64,000 bases of DNA from Strobilurus pachycystidiatus (GCA_019915135.1 JAHLMK010000018.1:682001-746000); one strand, 5' to 3'. Shown: positions 34,819-47,026, numbered from the stretch's first letter. Notes: a model not told the origin generated them from the sequence alone. Numbers and translations are program-made.

Positions 34819-35787
34819 CTTTTTGCACCGTGAACACTGAACAGTGAAGACTGAAAAGTTAAAACTCCTCAGTTACTCCTGTAACCTGTTTCGATTTTGA
34901 TTCGTGGCGGCGTGGCCTTGCACAATAGGGTTGCGCACATTGCTATAGCAACGAGTCATGCGTGACCCCCCTAGTATTGGGTGGTTTTGGTACCTGAGCG
35001 CAGGGTTTTGGTGATGACTCTGGACCCACATTACAGCAAGATTTCCAAATCCATCGTAACTCATTGTTCTCTTCTCCGGCTCATTCATGGTAAGGTCCAT
35101 GTGGACTTTGCTTTCTTGTCTCCTATTGGGAGGTCCTTTCTCTGAACCAGGCCTGGCGCTATGACCCGTGTTTCTGGATCTTGAAATGCTGCCTACATGA
35201 TTGACTTGGCGAGTGTTTTTGCTCCTTGCGCAGCATCTTTGTACCCAAAGAAAACCTCATATTAGACGGTGTCAAGGGCGAGTGATCATGTCAACACTTC
35301 AAGTCCGAGTACAAACAAAAATCTTGAAAAGGATGGTTGATCGTCCTGGCACTGCTGTCCGTAACCAAGGCAGTGCCTTGGTTGCGAACAGTCTTGTAAG
35401 GACTTTGTCCTGTGTCGGGAATGCACAAGAAGTCGATAGCAACTATCAGTTGACAAGTACATCTGCCTGGAGACCTTATTCCTGTAACGTCCTTCTGTTG
35501 TTCTCAGTCTGGCAAGTGTCTCTAGGAAAGCTGGTCGTAACTGGTTTAAAAGACCAGGAGTCGTACACTGTATTGACATCAACATTGCCACTTTTTCAGC
35601 ATTCCACCCACACTTGTACCGTTAACCATTCTCTAATGGCCGCATCCAGCAAATCACAACCTACAACTTGTCGCAAGGCGACCGCAACCATCTCGAAGGG
35701 CGCATCTCAGGCTGCTGTGCAGCCTGGCCATTGGCAACCAACGCCAACCAGTAGATACCGCCCTCCCGGGCCTGGAATGACACGTAC
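34819..35787. other. Intergenic, no supported gene
   Basis: About 970 bp after the tRNA. A 75-codon minus-strand frame at 35100-34873 (MSYDGFGNLAVMWVQSHHQN) and an overlapping plus-strand frame at 35201-35836 show no domains. An inverted stretch near 35359-35388 (CCAAGGCAGTGCCTTGG at its core) is a perfect short palindrome. Confidence 0.35.
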
Positions 35788-36138
35788 ATGTATTGTCAGC
35801 CCTCAGACGTGTTACTTCCAGTCTCACAAAATGTAGAGGAGAACATCATAGATCGCCTTTTTGCTTCCGGACACCCAAGGTTCAGAAAGGCGGACAATCA
35901 CACGAAGAGTACTGGCACACGCAACTACCAGAACTTCGATCTCCATATGCACCCTGATCTTCAACTGATGAACGTCGTTGTGGTGCCCGACATGGCGGAA
36001 CAGTTCAAGGCCATTGCCGACTTTCATTGGCGGGCATACTTTGAGGTGCACGGAGACACTGCTCCGAGCAGCCTGGAGTGGCTCAAAAAGAACTGGAGGG
36101 CTACAACTGAGAATGATAACACTTGGTCGGTGCGGTGA
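35788..36138 (+). CDS. Hypothetical open frame, possibly the 3' exon of a broken gene
   Basis: A 116-codon plus-strand frame (MYCQPSDVLLPVSQNVEENI ... YQNFDLHMHPDLQLMNVV ... FHWRAYFEVHGDTAPSSLEW). Amino-acid composition looks coding. A second frame immediately upstream (from the ATG at 35636, MAASSKSQPTTCRKATATIS) ends in a region where a one-base shift would join the two, suggesting a spliced or frameshifted gene. No family recognised. Its TGA stop coincides with TGATGTGCA, the start of the left terminal-like region at 36136. Confidence 0.35.
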   Translation: MYCQPSDVLLPVSQNVEENIIDRLFASGHPRFRKADNHTKSTGTRNYQNFDLHMHPDLQLMNVVVVPDMAEQFKAIADFHWRAYFEVHGDTAPSSLEWLKKNWRATTENDNTWSVR

Positions 36139-37130
36139 TGTGCACGTTATTTTAGAGGCGTAGAATCACACCTAACAAACAACACAACTCTTAATACTCT
36201 GAATGAGAGTAAGGTTTCTGCAGTTTTGGAATATTGGGTTTTTGCAATAGAAAATCAAGCTTGATTTACTACAACACTACACTTGAAAAACAAGGTTCTT
36301 GCGTAACAGAAACGTAGGTGTGCACAAAGTGCGAGTTTGAAGGGGGTGGTAGGGATTTTGACCGATTGACAAATCGTCTGGTTTTCAGGGAACAATACAC
36401 AAGCCTCTGACTGAACTTAAACTATGCGACTTTCACAATCCTCGCGCTGGAGGGGTTGTATCAAGAACACAGTAGTCTATTGCCACACTTGGTATGTTTC
36501 TTATAACCTCGGTAGGAGCTTATTCTTTGAGTTTTAGTGTTTGCGTGGGTTTTAGACCAAATCGTGCTCAAATCGCACTTGAACTCTCAAGAGGTTATGC
36601 TGGTTAACGCTTTTCGCGACTGAACGGTCCTCTCTAGGGAAAGGCTGGCTCAGACTGCAAAGTCTCTGTAGTGTCTCTAGGGAGATACTATGCTCAGAAA
36701 CACCGCCTCTAGTACGTTGAATTCAAGGAACTTTGCTCTTCGATTAAGTTCACTTTTGTTCTAAACCCTTGCTCTTAGTGCGTTAGGTTTATTCTTTGGT
36801 TCTTAGGTTTGACTCGAATTCGAGTTTCTTTGGGTGCGTGCAAATCGAATTCGATTTTGTACAGAGTTAGATTACTACAGTAGAGCTTTGTGGGCTCGTG
36901 GCTGCGGGTCACTAAACTAAACTACTATACTGTATCGACGCTTCTTTTATACAAACTGGTCCCTACTGTACACTAATCTTAACTTACTAACTAATAGCCA
37001 CTTGGAGTTAATTTCCGCGCTGTAGACACCAGTCTAGGCGCTTCCATTTCCTTATTATGCCAGTTTATTCATGACGAACCCTCTAGAGTTGATCCACGTT
37101 GACTAATTTCAAGCTCGGATTGCAACATCC
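36136..37130 (+). repeat. Left terminal-like (LTR-like) region of the Gypsy-related block
   Basis: About 1 kb of non-coding AT-rich DNA starting TGATGTGCACG. It shares ordered short blocks with 53261-54350 on the same strand, the best being gggggtggtagggatttt at about 36342 against gggggtgtagggattctg at 53452. It contains two perfect palindromes, ACTCGAATTCGAGT at 36812-36825 and AAATCGAATTCGATTT at 36842-36857. Divergence is high, so an LTR identity is provisional. Confidence 0.4.
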
Positions 37131-38225
37131 TTGCGTGCTATCGGTCGAATCTATCACATGGGGTTCATCTTCTCTTGGCTCTTAATTGTTCTGAATGCTT
37201 CTTTGCGACTCGGATTCTTCAGATTGCGTCACCAATTCAGTCTCGATTATCTGATTGAGTCTAGAGCTTCATTTCGCTTGAGAATCCACTCTAAGATCCA
37301 TGATAGATCGTTGACTTGTTGTTCGCAATCTGTCTGCTTGTTCCAATCTCTACTGATTTCAGGTCAGATTTAATCACCTGAGATCTGAAGAAGCTTGGCT
37401 TCTTGATTCTTAACGCTCTTGGCATACTGCGGATTATTCATGAAGAACACTTGATCATCTTTATCTTTATTGGCTTCTTCGAATAGCTCGGCTGTTACTC
37501 GATTTTGTGCTATCGTGGGTTCTAGACTTAGAATTCCAAGGGGATAGTTGTATCTTGTGATAACATTACTGGGCTTTCATCCCCATTTATGCTGACCTAG
37601 ACCATTCTGTAGCTTAACCCCATTCTACTTATCGTCAGGAAGTGAGCTAATCGAACTCTAATCGTCCATGAACAATACTGACAAAGTCAAGTCCGAATTA
37701 CTTGGAACTCGAGTTCGTTTCTTAGACGAGTCTTCTTTAAGAATGCGTACGTGATGTTGACTTGATAAATCAAGTGGGCACTTTGGATGGTGATATTCGA
37801 AGATGAATTTCTCCTGGAGGCTCATTCTTGCCCTAATGAGGTCTCCGTATTATCACTGGCAATCTTATGGTCTCTCGTTAGATGTATCGTGCATTTCGGC
37901 TTCGAGTCTTATCTAGAAATCGCAAAATTCTCGGTTTCTAGGCTCAGGCGCGCATAAAGCGTGTCATCTCCCTTTAACTTTCGATATGTTGTCCGCAACA
38001 TCAAGATCTTCACCCTGAACCGTAATTCATTTCGCTTATTTTTCTGGTTCTCTCTTTGGGTTTTGTCTGCACGGATGCAATCCCAACTCCAGTTGGCGCG
38101 AACAAAGCGCTCGCTGGGTCTTCGTGTTATCTTTACGACTTGGTTAAATAGTCGGCGGTTTCTGGTCGATTTGCCCCAGCACTTGCTAACCATTTCACCC
38201 TCGAAATTCTTCTACACCTCTCACA
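37131..38225. other. AT-rich non-coding DNA inside the Gypsy-related block
   Basis: About 1.1 kb of TC-rich plus-strand sequence (many ttcttg, cttctt words) before the gene at 38226. No coding frame longer than 106 codons and none with recognisable sequence. It probably contains the promoter of the 38226 gene. Confidence 0.35.
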
Positions 38226-39873
38226 ATGCCTTCTCTTGTTTCCAAGAAATCGTGGACCGGAATCGTCAACCTTATCCCTGATGAGGCTCCCGACACCGTC
38301 CCCGAGCTAGTTGAACGTCGCCTCGCTGATGGCAAAGCGCTCTTCATCCATATTAAATATTGGGATCCGCCTGCTACGGGTTTGGTTCCCGCCGTCTTGA
38401 CGCTTTACAACAGCCTCTGTCCGTTGGTCCTTAAATCGGTCGAGTACATGGACCGCTCCAAGGCTTCCGCCAAGGATAAGGCCGTGTCTTTGGACATGGT
38501 CATCATCAAGGTTCTTGTGAGTCGAATTTCTCTTCTTATGAATTCGTGCTCGATTTTCTAAAATCTTTATAAGGGAGCGAACCTTCCCAAGGACAACGTC
38601 TCCGGTTGCATCTATCCCGAGAAGCTCGCCACGTTCTCCTGCAATCTGCGATCGTTCTTAGGTTTAGCGGTTTCCGAGTTGGGTGTCAGCCCTCACTTGC
38701 ATACCGTTAACCTGGCCAACGTGCTTAACGCGTTCGTCATGACTTGCACCAAGAAGGGTACTATCGCGGCGGAGGCTGCCAGTCTTCCTTCGATCCATCC
38801 CCTCCATCCCAAATGGAAGAAACTCATCGAGGCTTCCTCTTCCAAGGGTAAGGAGAAAGCTAAATCTCCCGAACCCAAGGGCAAGAACAAGCTCAAGGTC
38901 TTGGTTCGTATTTCGATTTTCTGTATTTCAAGTTCGAATTTCTGATGTCTTATATTATAGAAGGCTTCTTCTTCTTCCACTGTTCTGGACGATCCTATTC
39001 GATTTGCCTCTGGCGACATTAGTAAATCTTCTTTTACTAATGGCTTCCAGTGGGCTGACGATCATTCAGAAATGGGTGAAGTAAACTCTTCTGACTCCGA
39101 AGTAAGCTTCTGATGCCTTTTCGGTCTAGACTACGAGGCTGATCTGGCTGCTTTTCTTAAACAGCTCTCAGTGGAGTCTTCCGACAAAGAGGATAGCGAT
39201 GAAGAAGTGGTCGAGGTTGCTACACCTCCCGCTTCTACAGCCTCTGAAGCCGTGAGTTATTGGTTCTTTAGCTTTTCGAGCTCGATTTTGACTTTTATAT
39301 AGTCTGCTCGCTCGGTAAAATATCTTTACTATTGTGAAGTACCCGGCCTGGATACTAATTCTTCCTTGTATCACAAGGCTGTGGCGACGTCGGGATCCAC
39401 TCCTACTGCTCAGTTGGAGACGGCTCCCAAGCGCAAGGCCACTGTTGCTCTTCCTGAATCCAAGAGGATGGCCAAGGCTCTTAAACCCGCTGGGTTTAAC
39501 ATCAAACCCGTCCTCATTGATCAGTTGTCATCTAGTGAGTAACAAATTCGATTTCGATTTTGGGTTAATCTAACTCGAATTTGTTTTCTTGACAGCCGCT
39601 CAGTTGGTCAACGCTTACCAAGGTGCCAGTTCTGCCATTGTTCGCAGAATGCAGATCTTAGCTGTGCTTCCCGCGGACTTGGCTCTTTCCGCGTCGATGG
39701 TAGCCGCAGAACACGGCTATTGCCACGAGTTGTCCTTGACCATGAACAGGGCTCACGGGAGGTTCAAACCTTCCTGCGCACAAGGGACCTGTACCTGGCC
39801 GCGACTGATTCTTTGGTCCCTTAGATCATCGGGAACCAAGTCATCATTGATACTTCTTAGCATAAGTAATTGA
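38226..39873 (+). CDS. Element-borne hypothetical protein E
   Basis: Seven exons that keep one frame (38226-38516, 38574-38897, 38961-39101, 39165-39251, 39303-39314, 39378-39534, 39596-39873) give about 429 residues. Opens MPSLVSKKSWTGIVNLIPDE. The first 200 residues look globular and helical (KALFIHIKYWDPP, LHTVNLANVLNAFVMTC). A long low-complexity middle follows (KGKEKAKSPEPKGKNKLK, EDSDEEVVEVATPPAS). The C-terminus is again helical (AIVRRMQILAVLPADLALSA). The 12-nt exon may be an artefact of a longer intron. Near 39762 a shift to another frame would continue a better-looking helix and stop at 39824, so the 3' end may be frameshifted. No known domain; capsid-like function is a speculation from position and architecture only. 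Confidence 0.55.
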
Positions 39874-40184
39874 TGACTTGTTCTTTACAAAGTAACTAGT
39901 CGGAAATCTTGGCTTGAACTGTGACTAGTGTACCGGAGGCTTGGGGCTTACACGACGGACCTTTATCTTTTTAGTCTACTCGCGCATGTATTATTATCTG
40001 TCGGTCTGCATATAGACATTCTTACTCTTGATCTTGGATTCGATAATCGGACCCGAGAAATTCGGGTTCGATTATCTCCTATTGGTTTCTTTACTTAGGT
40101 CTTGGTTCTTTTCTTAATCGGTTTGGTACCTTTCTTCTCGATTCTTATAAATTTGATCTTTTCGAGTGGTGGAAATTCATCACC
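39874..40184. other. Spacer between element genes E and F
   Basis: About 310 bp, AT-rich, no coding frame. It holds several degenerate palindrome copies (ggattcgataatcgga, aaattcgggttcgatt) upstream of the gene at 40185. Confidence 0.4.
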
Positions 40185-41354
40185 ATGACTCAGATGAATT
40201 TCCCTTTTCTCTGCGAACTTAGGTTCCGCAATCTTCACTCCAGCTTCGCCATTATTCCCGACGATGTTGCAGTGTTTCTCGAGGCTGAATTAGCGGTTGC
40301 GTCCACTCTTGATCTTTATAGTGTACACCGCGACTTTGTGATGGTAGAACGAGAGCCCGACGGTAGCTTGGGCAACGTGGATCATCGAGAGACGGCTTTC
40401 CATACGGATCGTCATCTTTTCTTTGGTGGACACCATGGTAACTTGGACGTTCCTACCTTGCGGTATATGGTGTATGTGCTGGTGAGAAAATCGAGCTAGC
40501 ATTCCTTGTTCGAATTTCTCTGACTATCCTCCTAGCGACGCTACAGTAACTTATGGCAACATGTTGCCCCCGTTACTGCTCGTGGTGTGGAAAATAGCTT
40601 TTTGTCCATGTACATTCTCTGTTGGCATCTTGTGATGTCCTTCTTTCACGAGGAATCGCTTCAAGGATTGGACGGGGTTACTCTTCCCCATATCTTACCC
40701 GAGTTGATTATTCACTTGTCATTTGGTGAATTTCGAGATAAGTTCCTAGCGGTTACCATGCGATCTTTGGTATGTTATTTCTCTTGGCTTAGAAATTCGA
40801 GATCGATTTGCTTATTACTTCATAGGAAACCGCGTTCTTTTCTACCAAACAATCATTGCCTCGGTACTTGAACACCATAATGTCACCCAAGGACGTTGAA
40901 TGGATGCGCAGCATCCCTCCCTCCACGCGAGGCATTCCAGTGTACATTCGCGAGCTGATTACTTGGATCCCACGGTTCTATGAAGACCGGGTTCTTGACC
41001 CTATGCCTGGTAGTCAAGGACTATTTTGTGATCGCGAGTTCAGTTTCTCTACTCTTCGCCAAGGTCTTAATGCTGCAGGCCCTATATATCCCACGTAAGC
41101 ATTTGTTAGAAACTCGAATTTGAATTTCTGACTTCTTTCTTAACAGGCTTATCGATCAGGATTTTCCCAATATACCTAAACGTTTTTGGGAAATTACTTG
41201 GTCAACTGCCTCTGCTGCGGACATTCGCCTCTTACAACACGTTGTAGCTTCCTTGTTGCCTGAACAACTTTATACTTTTTATACTAGGCTGTATAATAGA
41301 GGTAACAGTCCTTTGTTTCGACACTTTTGTATAGAGCCGCATTGGAGGGAGTAG
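40185..41354 (+). CDS. Element-borne hypothetical protein F
   Basis: Four exons (40185-40481, 40536-40769, 40826-41094, 41147-41354) join in frame to 335 residues with no break, which strongly supports a real gene. It opens MTQMNFPFLCELRFRNLHSS. Middle segments include SFLSMYILCWHLVMSFFHEE and PKDVEWMRSIPPSTRGIPVY; it ends FRHFCIEPHWRE. Composition is globular and aromatic-rich, without transmembrane helices, zinc motifs or catalytic signatures I can name. All three introns carry degenerate TCGA palindromes. Orientation is the same as gene E and opposite to pol. Confidence 0.6.
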
Positions 41355-41616
41355 TTACATTTCTTATATGCCTCCCTTTAACTTTGAATTGCTTGTACCG
41401 AATCGTTGAAATTCAACATGTATTTTATCCACATCAAATTTCTACAATTCGATCTTGAATTTCTTATTTACATCTTAATCTTTTTCGTTCTTCAAAGCGT
41501 TAGAAGCGTCAAGTAAATTTTTAGAGTCTACAAGAAATGCGTGTTTGTACAAGAAAAAGTTAAAGTCCCGTAAGTAAAACTAGTTCGATTATCTATTTTA
41601 GAAAACCGAACTCGAA
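41355..41616. other. Convergent spacer between genes F and D1
   Basis: About 260 bp of AT-rich DNA between the 3' ends of F (plus) and D1 (minus). Contains ttctacaattcgatcttgaa-type palindrome relics. No gene. Confidence 0.4.
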
Positions 41617-43075
41617 TCACCCCTTCGCTTTCTTTGCCTTCTTCAATTTCTTCTTCAACTTGTCAATCTCTTCCTTTGCCTTCGTCAACTCTTCAGCCGC
41701 CTTGTCCAATTCGACATCCTTCTTGGATTTGTGCTTGAAGTAATCGTAGCGGCGCTTGGGCGGTGAACAAGTGTACCTTTTGACCCGGCAACGGTCGCAA
41801 GAGACACAAGTCTTTGTCTTGACGGTATCTGGGTGGTCCCGCTGGTTCAGCATATACTCCCAGGTACACTCTTGCCCTCGCTGCTCGCAGGTGAGACACT
41901 TGCGATCCACGTTGATCTTCTTCTGCATCGCCTTGTTGTCCAACACTTTGCCGTGCTTGTCCGCTTTGGACGGGCGGCTAGTGGAGGATTTCGGCTTCGA
42001 ATTGGTCTTCGGTTTCTTGGGCTCTGGCGCTTCCTCTTTCTCCTCCACTGGGGTTGCGGCACGTTTTCGCTTTCAAATTCGTTTAGGCGCTGGCTGAGGG
42101 GAATGGGAAAGGGCCTTGGGCGTTGGCAGGGAATTCGAAGGCAAATTTCCTGGTTCGGGTTCCAACACTTGCTTGGAGGTGGAAGCTATTGGGGTGCGCT
42201 GGATAGGGCATAAGAAAATCTAGTTCAAATTGAAGATATTCAAAGTCGATTTTCTTACCGGTGTCTCAGCTCTAGCTGGCTTCCCTTTTTCTTTCTCCAT
42301 CCTTGCCTTCGCTTCGGCAGACTTCAACGGCGTGGGTCAAGGTCTAGGCTTGGGCGTGGAAAGGAGTGTGGAGGATTTCGGGGTCGAGTTTCTGGTTGTC
42401 AACTCCGACTCTTGATCTTCGCTGTCCGTCTCTGAGGCGGACTCGTTGTCTTCATCGTCAAAGAAAATCTTATCTTTGTTAAGTAAGGAATTCGAGTTTG
42501 AATTTCTTTACTTACCTCTTCATCGAACACTGTAGGCCGTTCCAAAGGCCACTCTTTTTCTTCTGCGATTTCTCGCATCTGATTCAAGACAAGCTTCGGC
42601 TAGAGGGTTTTATTAGCTTCTGTCTGAATTCTGTCTGTGCTGGGGTCTTTACCGAACTCAGCAAAACCTCGTATTCTTGAACCATCCACTCAATGTCGAT
42701 TTCATCTTCCGGCTCCGGTTCTTCTTGTGCAAGAGTCCACACGAACCATAGCACGTAGGCTTCGAAAAGCAGGGCATCGACCTTTTCGATCTCGAATTCC
42801 AGTTGGAAGTCGAGCGGGTTGACGGTGCTAGCATATCGAGCCGCGAATTCGTAGAAATGGTGTTTGGGCGCTAACTTGCGCAACGAATCCGGGAAGTACC
42901 ACAACTGAGCTGCAGTGGCCTGTTTGGAGAAGACGGGGACATAGATGAGGGGGTCCACATGTTTCCGGCCCAGGAACAAAAAGTTATGGCCCTTCGTGAT
43001 GTTGACTCCTCCAACCCTAAGCTGTCCCTTGTTTTGAGTCTGGTCCATAGCGGCTACGATGTCTTTCATGGGCAT
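41617..43075 (-). pseudogene. Zn2Cys6-like coiled-coil protein D1, with two nonsense codons
   Basis: Minus strand from the ATG at 43075 (MPMKDIVAAMDQTQ). The N-terminal part is globular (FLFLGRKHVDPLIYVPVF, ALLFEAYVLWFVWTLAQ). The middle is acidic then basic. A cysteine cluster follows: CLTCEQRGQEC, a spacer, then CDRCRVKRYTC, i.e. CX2CX6C twice. The end is a long charged coiled coil (EELTKAKEEIDKLKKKLKK). Two in-frame TGA codons interrupt the middle at 42337-42339 and 42073-42075; each is one C-to-T change from CGA (Arg), the second within an NLS-like stretch. Introns contain the TCGA palindrome relics. The intact paralog is at 44375-46278. The double cluster resembles fungal zinc-cluster DNA-binding domains, with an unusually long linker. 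Confidence 0.65.
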
Positions 43076-44374
43076 GGTGGTGGAGAGAAATTCGAGGTCG
43101 AAAAGGTGGAAATCGAAATCGAGGGTCGTAGTGCAAGTGGTAGGCGTCGTGGGGGGGGAAAAAGAGTTTTTCAGACTCAAAGACCCAGCTTTTATACGAC
43201 ACCGATTATTGCTTTCCGAGTACCCGACGGTGACAACTTCTTCTGACTCAAATTTCTAAGTCCGACGTGCGCAGTTGTACACGTTTATGGATCAGCGCCT
43301 TCGAACAATCTAGATTCTTTCCCATTTAGGTCATAGATCTCATCTCCAGCGCTTCCTGACCCTTCTTAAGCACTTGATTTTGCCCTTTTATTTCTAGGCT
43401 GATTATCTTGATATTCGAACTTGAATATCTCTTCTTTGTCTTGGTATATTTCTCTGGTGATAGCTGAGAAAATCGAGTATGATTTTCTTCAGTTCTCTAA
43501 TCTTACAGCGTATTTTGCCAGTTTCATAGTGCTTTACTAGGCTATGAAGCTTTTCTTTACTATGACAATTATGTTTCTTACTTGTCCAAATGTACCCAGG
43601 TCAAATCAAACTCGAATTGGCCCCCATCGATTTTAAACTTTCCTTACCCCATCAGGCCGACAGTAAGGAATGGACCGTCTTTCACTTTGAAAAGTGATTC
43701 TGGTAGATATCGATGCCAGGATTCCAAATCTGAAGTCCGATTGTCGATTGGATCATTTCCCGCGCCAGAAAAGGCAAAATACTCCGTTTGGCCCCAAATT
43801 GACCGATTGGCTCCGTCTCACTTCCTAGATCATTATAGGAGGATACGGACTGTTTCATTTGAAGCTCCCAACACTCCGAATGTTGTGAGCTTCGAAACAG
43901 TCCGTATCTTCCAATGTTGGGAGCTTCAAATGAAACAGTCCGTATCTTGGCAGGAAACCTTCTATGGGCCTTTTAAGGTCACTTCTTTAATATCTCTGCG
44001 TACGGCGCTCCCCAGGCTTCGTGCGAAAAAACTGAGGGGCTTATTTTTGATTTCGAACAACTTTCCAACTAAGCGCAAGTCAAACCGACCACACAATAAA
44101 GCGTTACAGTATTTCTTGATTTTTGACTTTGTTTGTACTTGTTTTTCGAAATTTCTTCGATTTTCTATCTTTTCATAGCTATTCGAACCTTTCTTTCTTA
44201 TAGTGCTAAGCAAACCGAGAACGTTTTTGTTTTTGGCTTATTCGAGGCTTACTGCACCCTAAGTCTGTCTAGTTCAAGAAAATCGTATATGAATTTCAAC
44301 TAGAGGTAAGAAAAAGTTCAAGTCCCAATAGTAAGTCAAAGTAATCCGACTGGTAAGGTCAAATCGAATTCGAT
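43076..44374. other. Spacer between D1 and D2
   Basis: About 1.3 kb, AT-rich, with no supported gene. It holds a 31-bp perfect inverted repeat (listed separately) and several TCGA palindrome relics, e.g. near 43400-43430 and 43466-43485. Confidence 0.45.
43843..43945. repeat. 31-bp perfect inverted repeat with an internal third arm
   Basis: The arm 43843-43873 (ATACGGACTGTTTCATTTGA then AGCTCCCAACA) is the exact reverse complement of 43915-43945. The 41-nt spacer contains a third, shortened arm (43881-43907: TGTTGTGAGCTTC then GAAACAGTCCGTAT), so two alternative hairpins can form. No flanking duplication was seen. Confidence 0.85.
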
Positions 44375-46278
44375 TTACTCTCTTGCTCTCTTCTTCTTAT
44401 CCTTAGCCAACTTCTTTTCTAACTTCTTCTTGGCCTCTTTCTCCTTCTGTAGCTCTTCTTCCAAGTCCTTGATGCGTCTTTCAGCATCCCTCAGCTCGGT
44501 ACCCTTGCTTTCCAACGTATCCTTCATCTTTTCGAAGGCGGGTATCTTCTTGGCTTGGTGATAGAAGAAACCACCATCGACATTGGGTGGTTGGCACATT
44601 ACTCGACGGTCATGGCAAGGGTCGCAAGAAATTCGAATCTTGACTTTGGCCGCCTGGGGTTCCCAAAGTTGCTCGTTAACCGCAACCCAAGTACATTCCC
44701 TGTGACCCTTCAAGCAATTCGAGCACGAATTGAGGGTGTCAATTCGTTCTTGAACCTCCTTGTTAGTGTACACTGCCCCAGTACTGTCGATTTTCGTGGC
44801 CTTGGGTTCGTTCACCTTCGACTTCTTTGGACTCTTCTTCTTAGGTGGATCCTGAGGTCGATGGGAGTCGTCGTCAGTCTCCATACCTAACACTGGTCCC
44901 AAGTCGAGCTTGGCAGGGAGTTGGACTCTGGATGATGAGGCTACTAGTGGAGGGGTTGGAGGACGCGCGGGCGGAACAGTTTTCGAGCTCGATTTGCTCT
45001 TGTACTGTCGCTTGACCTTCTTTGGTGGTGGCGGCCCACGGTCTTCTTCCTCTTCTTCTAACGTTCTGGGTTCGGTAATGAACGACAGTTCGTTATATTT
45101 CTTCAAGTATAAGTTAGTTTATAGAAATTCGAAATCAAATTTCTACTTACTCTCTTCTTGGTCTTTTCCAACTCGCTCTTGCTAGCTTTGGCTTTCTTCG
45201 TGGTCTTCTAAATCGACCAATTAAATCTAGATCGAATAGAACTTCGAATTCGATTTTCTTACCTCTTTCATCTCCCTTGTTGGAGCTTCTACCATTGCCT
45301 TCGCCTGGTCCTTTTGCAAGGTTTTGGGCACGGGCGCAGGTTCTTCTCTTTTTCGCATCTTCGGGACTTTATACGTTTCGCCCCGGTAAGAGAGTGATTC
45401 AATTACCAGGTGCCAATCCTGGTCTTCGGGTCGACGTGCGAAAGGTTCTATGTTAAGATCCTGTCTTGCGTCGAAGTCGAAGAACTCTCTAAGTCCCGAG
45501 GTTGTCGGTTCTCTGTTGAACATCTTCTTCAGACCTTCGGATATCGCCTTGTCCAGCACGTAGTAAAACGAATTTTTGATTTCAATTTTGTCGAATGTTA
45601 CCGCCTGCTGTAGCGATGTCCAAAAGAATACGTCGAAGTGGTTATGCGGGGGGATCTGCTGGTTGAAGTGCTCCATGGCTACTTCGTAAATCTGCCGCTT
45701 TCCAAGCACAATGTCCCCACACACGTCATGTGAAGGTCGAATGCGGTACTTGCTGGGAAGATTTGTATTGCCGAAGTACAGGAACTTTGTTGGCGGTGTT
45801 TCGACGGCGGGGATAGGCCGATTGGAACCCTTCCCTTTCTCCAAGGCACCATTGACAGCTTTGGCCATCAACGAATCTAGACCGGCTAGGCGCCACCAAC
45901 GGCTATTCGGGTCTGCTTTCTGGAACACTGGGTCGACTATCACTGCCGTTACTAGGTAACACCAAGACTTAGCCACATGTAGATCGTGGTTATCGATACC
46001 TTTTTGAATAAGGATTTCCTTGATCTTGTCCATGTTGCCTCGTATGAATTCCTGTCGTTCTAGTAGACTTAGGTTGAGTTTCCACCGATAGTCGACTAGG
46101 CTCGAGAACGCATAGGCATGAAGCTCTCCATTGTTCTTTGGGTTGGTCCAGAACTTTTCGATTGGCATTAGAGCCATAAGCGGGGTCTTAGTTCAAAATG
46201 TTAACTAAGTAGAAAATCGAGCTTCGATTTTCTACCTACCTCGTTTTCATTCGAACTGTCCCTCGTCTCTGGTTCCAT
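44375..46278 (-). CDS. Zn2Cys6-like coiled-coil protein D2 (intact)
   Basis: Minus strand, first exon 46278-46240 (MEPETRDSSNENE), second exon from 46186, then two more introns before the last exon ending at 44375. All joins keep frame. The N-terminal 300 residues are globular (KSWCYLVTAVIVDPVFQ, FDVFFWTSLQQAVTF). A proline/lysine-rich hinge follows (DRGPPPPKKVKRQYKSKSS), then CSNCLKGHREC, a roughly 23-residue linker and CDPCHDRRVMC: two CX2CX6C halves as in fungal Zn2Cys6 clusters. A charged coiled coil closes the protein (LEEELQKEKEAKKKLEKKL). Zn2Cys6 regulators dimerise through a coiled coil just after the cluster and bind inverted repeats; that layout is seen here. The linker is longer than the usual 5-12 residues, so zinc binding is inferred. 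Intron 1 contains a perfect 10+3+10 palindrome. Confidence 0.7.
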
Positions 46279-47008
46279 CGCTGCGTCAACTGTCTATTGT
46301 CACAGTGATTAGCCTGATGAAAAGTCATGCTCGAATTTCTTACTCGAGCCTTTTCTTTTCCTTTTCTCGACTCTTTGTGCTGACCAGCTGGTTGCGACTA
46401 AAATCGAGTCAAGTCTTATTCGTATCTTCTCGATTTGACTTACTTCTTCAACGCTCAATCTTCCCATTCATTTGCCCAGATCCTTTATTCTTTCAGCTCT
46501 ACCTTGCCCACTTGACTGTGTAGGAATAGTTCGCTGCGAATCATAGGTCGACGTGGATGCGATAGGTTGAGGCATTGATGAAAATCGAGTTCAAAGTGGT
46601 GCAAGCTAACCCGGGTAATCGTAAATATGGGGACGGAAAGGAAGCAAATCGAGCTCGGTGTCCTTTCCTATATACCCCTCTGAACGATAAATCCGAGCCC
46701 CCGACAAGCACAACTTCTTATGAGTCGATTTTTGACTCCGATTTTTCTTTTACTCTGGAAAACGCTGATCTTTGCTGTGCGCCCTGCGCCAACGTTCCTG
46801 AATTTTTCCCAATTTGGTAATCAGGTCCGCCACGCACGTTTGTCTTCGCGCTTCTTACTTACTCTGGTACCAGTATCGGTTCCTAAGCCAATCTGAGGTC
46901 CAGATTTATTCATTTTGGGGTTTTTGGCGCATCAGATCTAGTAGATCCGAAAAATTTATTGTAATTTTCCTGTTTAATACACCATATATATCCCCTCTAT
47001 TTTCTTTT
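46279..47008. other. Upstream region of D2
   Basis: About 730 bp, pyrimidine-rich on the plus strand, without supported genes. Contains several TCGA palindrome relics (46393, 46578, 46646). It ends at the 18-nt hairpin at 47009. Confidence 0.4.
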
Positions 47009-47026
47009 GATGGTGTCCGCACCATC
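47009..47026. repeat. 18-nt hairpin GATGGTG-TCCG-CACCATC
   Basis: Perfect 7-bp stem with a 4-nt loop, preceded by TCCCCTCTATTTTC. A second hairpin of identical size, loop type and left context occurs at 62737-62754 with two compensatory base-pair changes. Confidence 0.75.
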
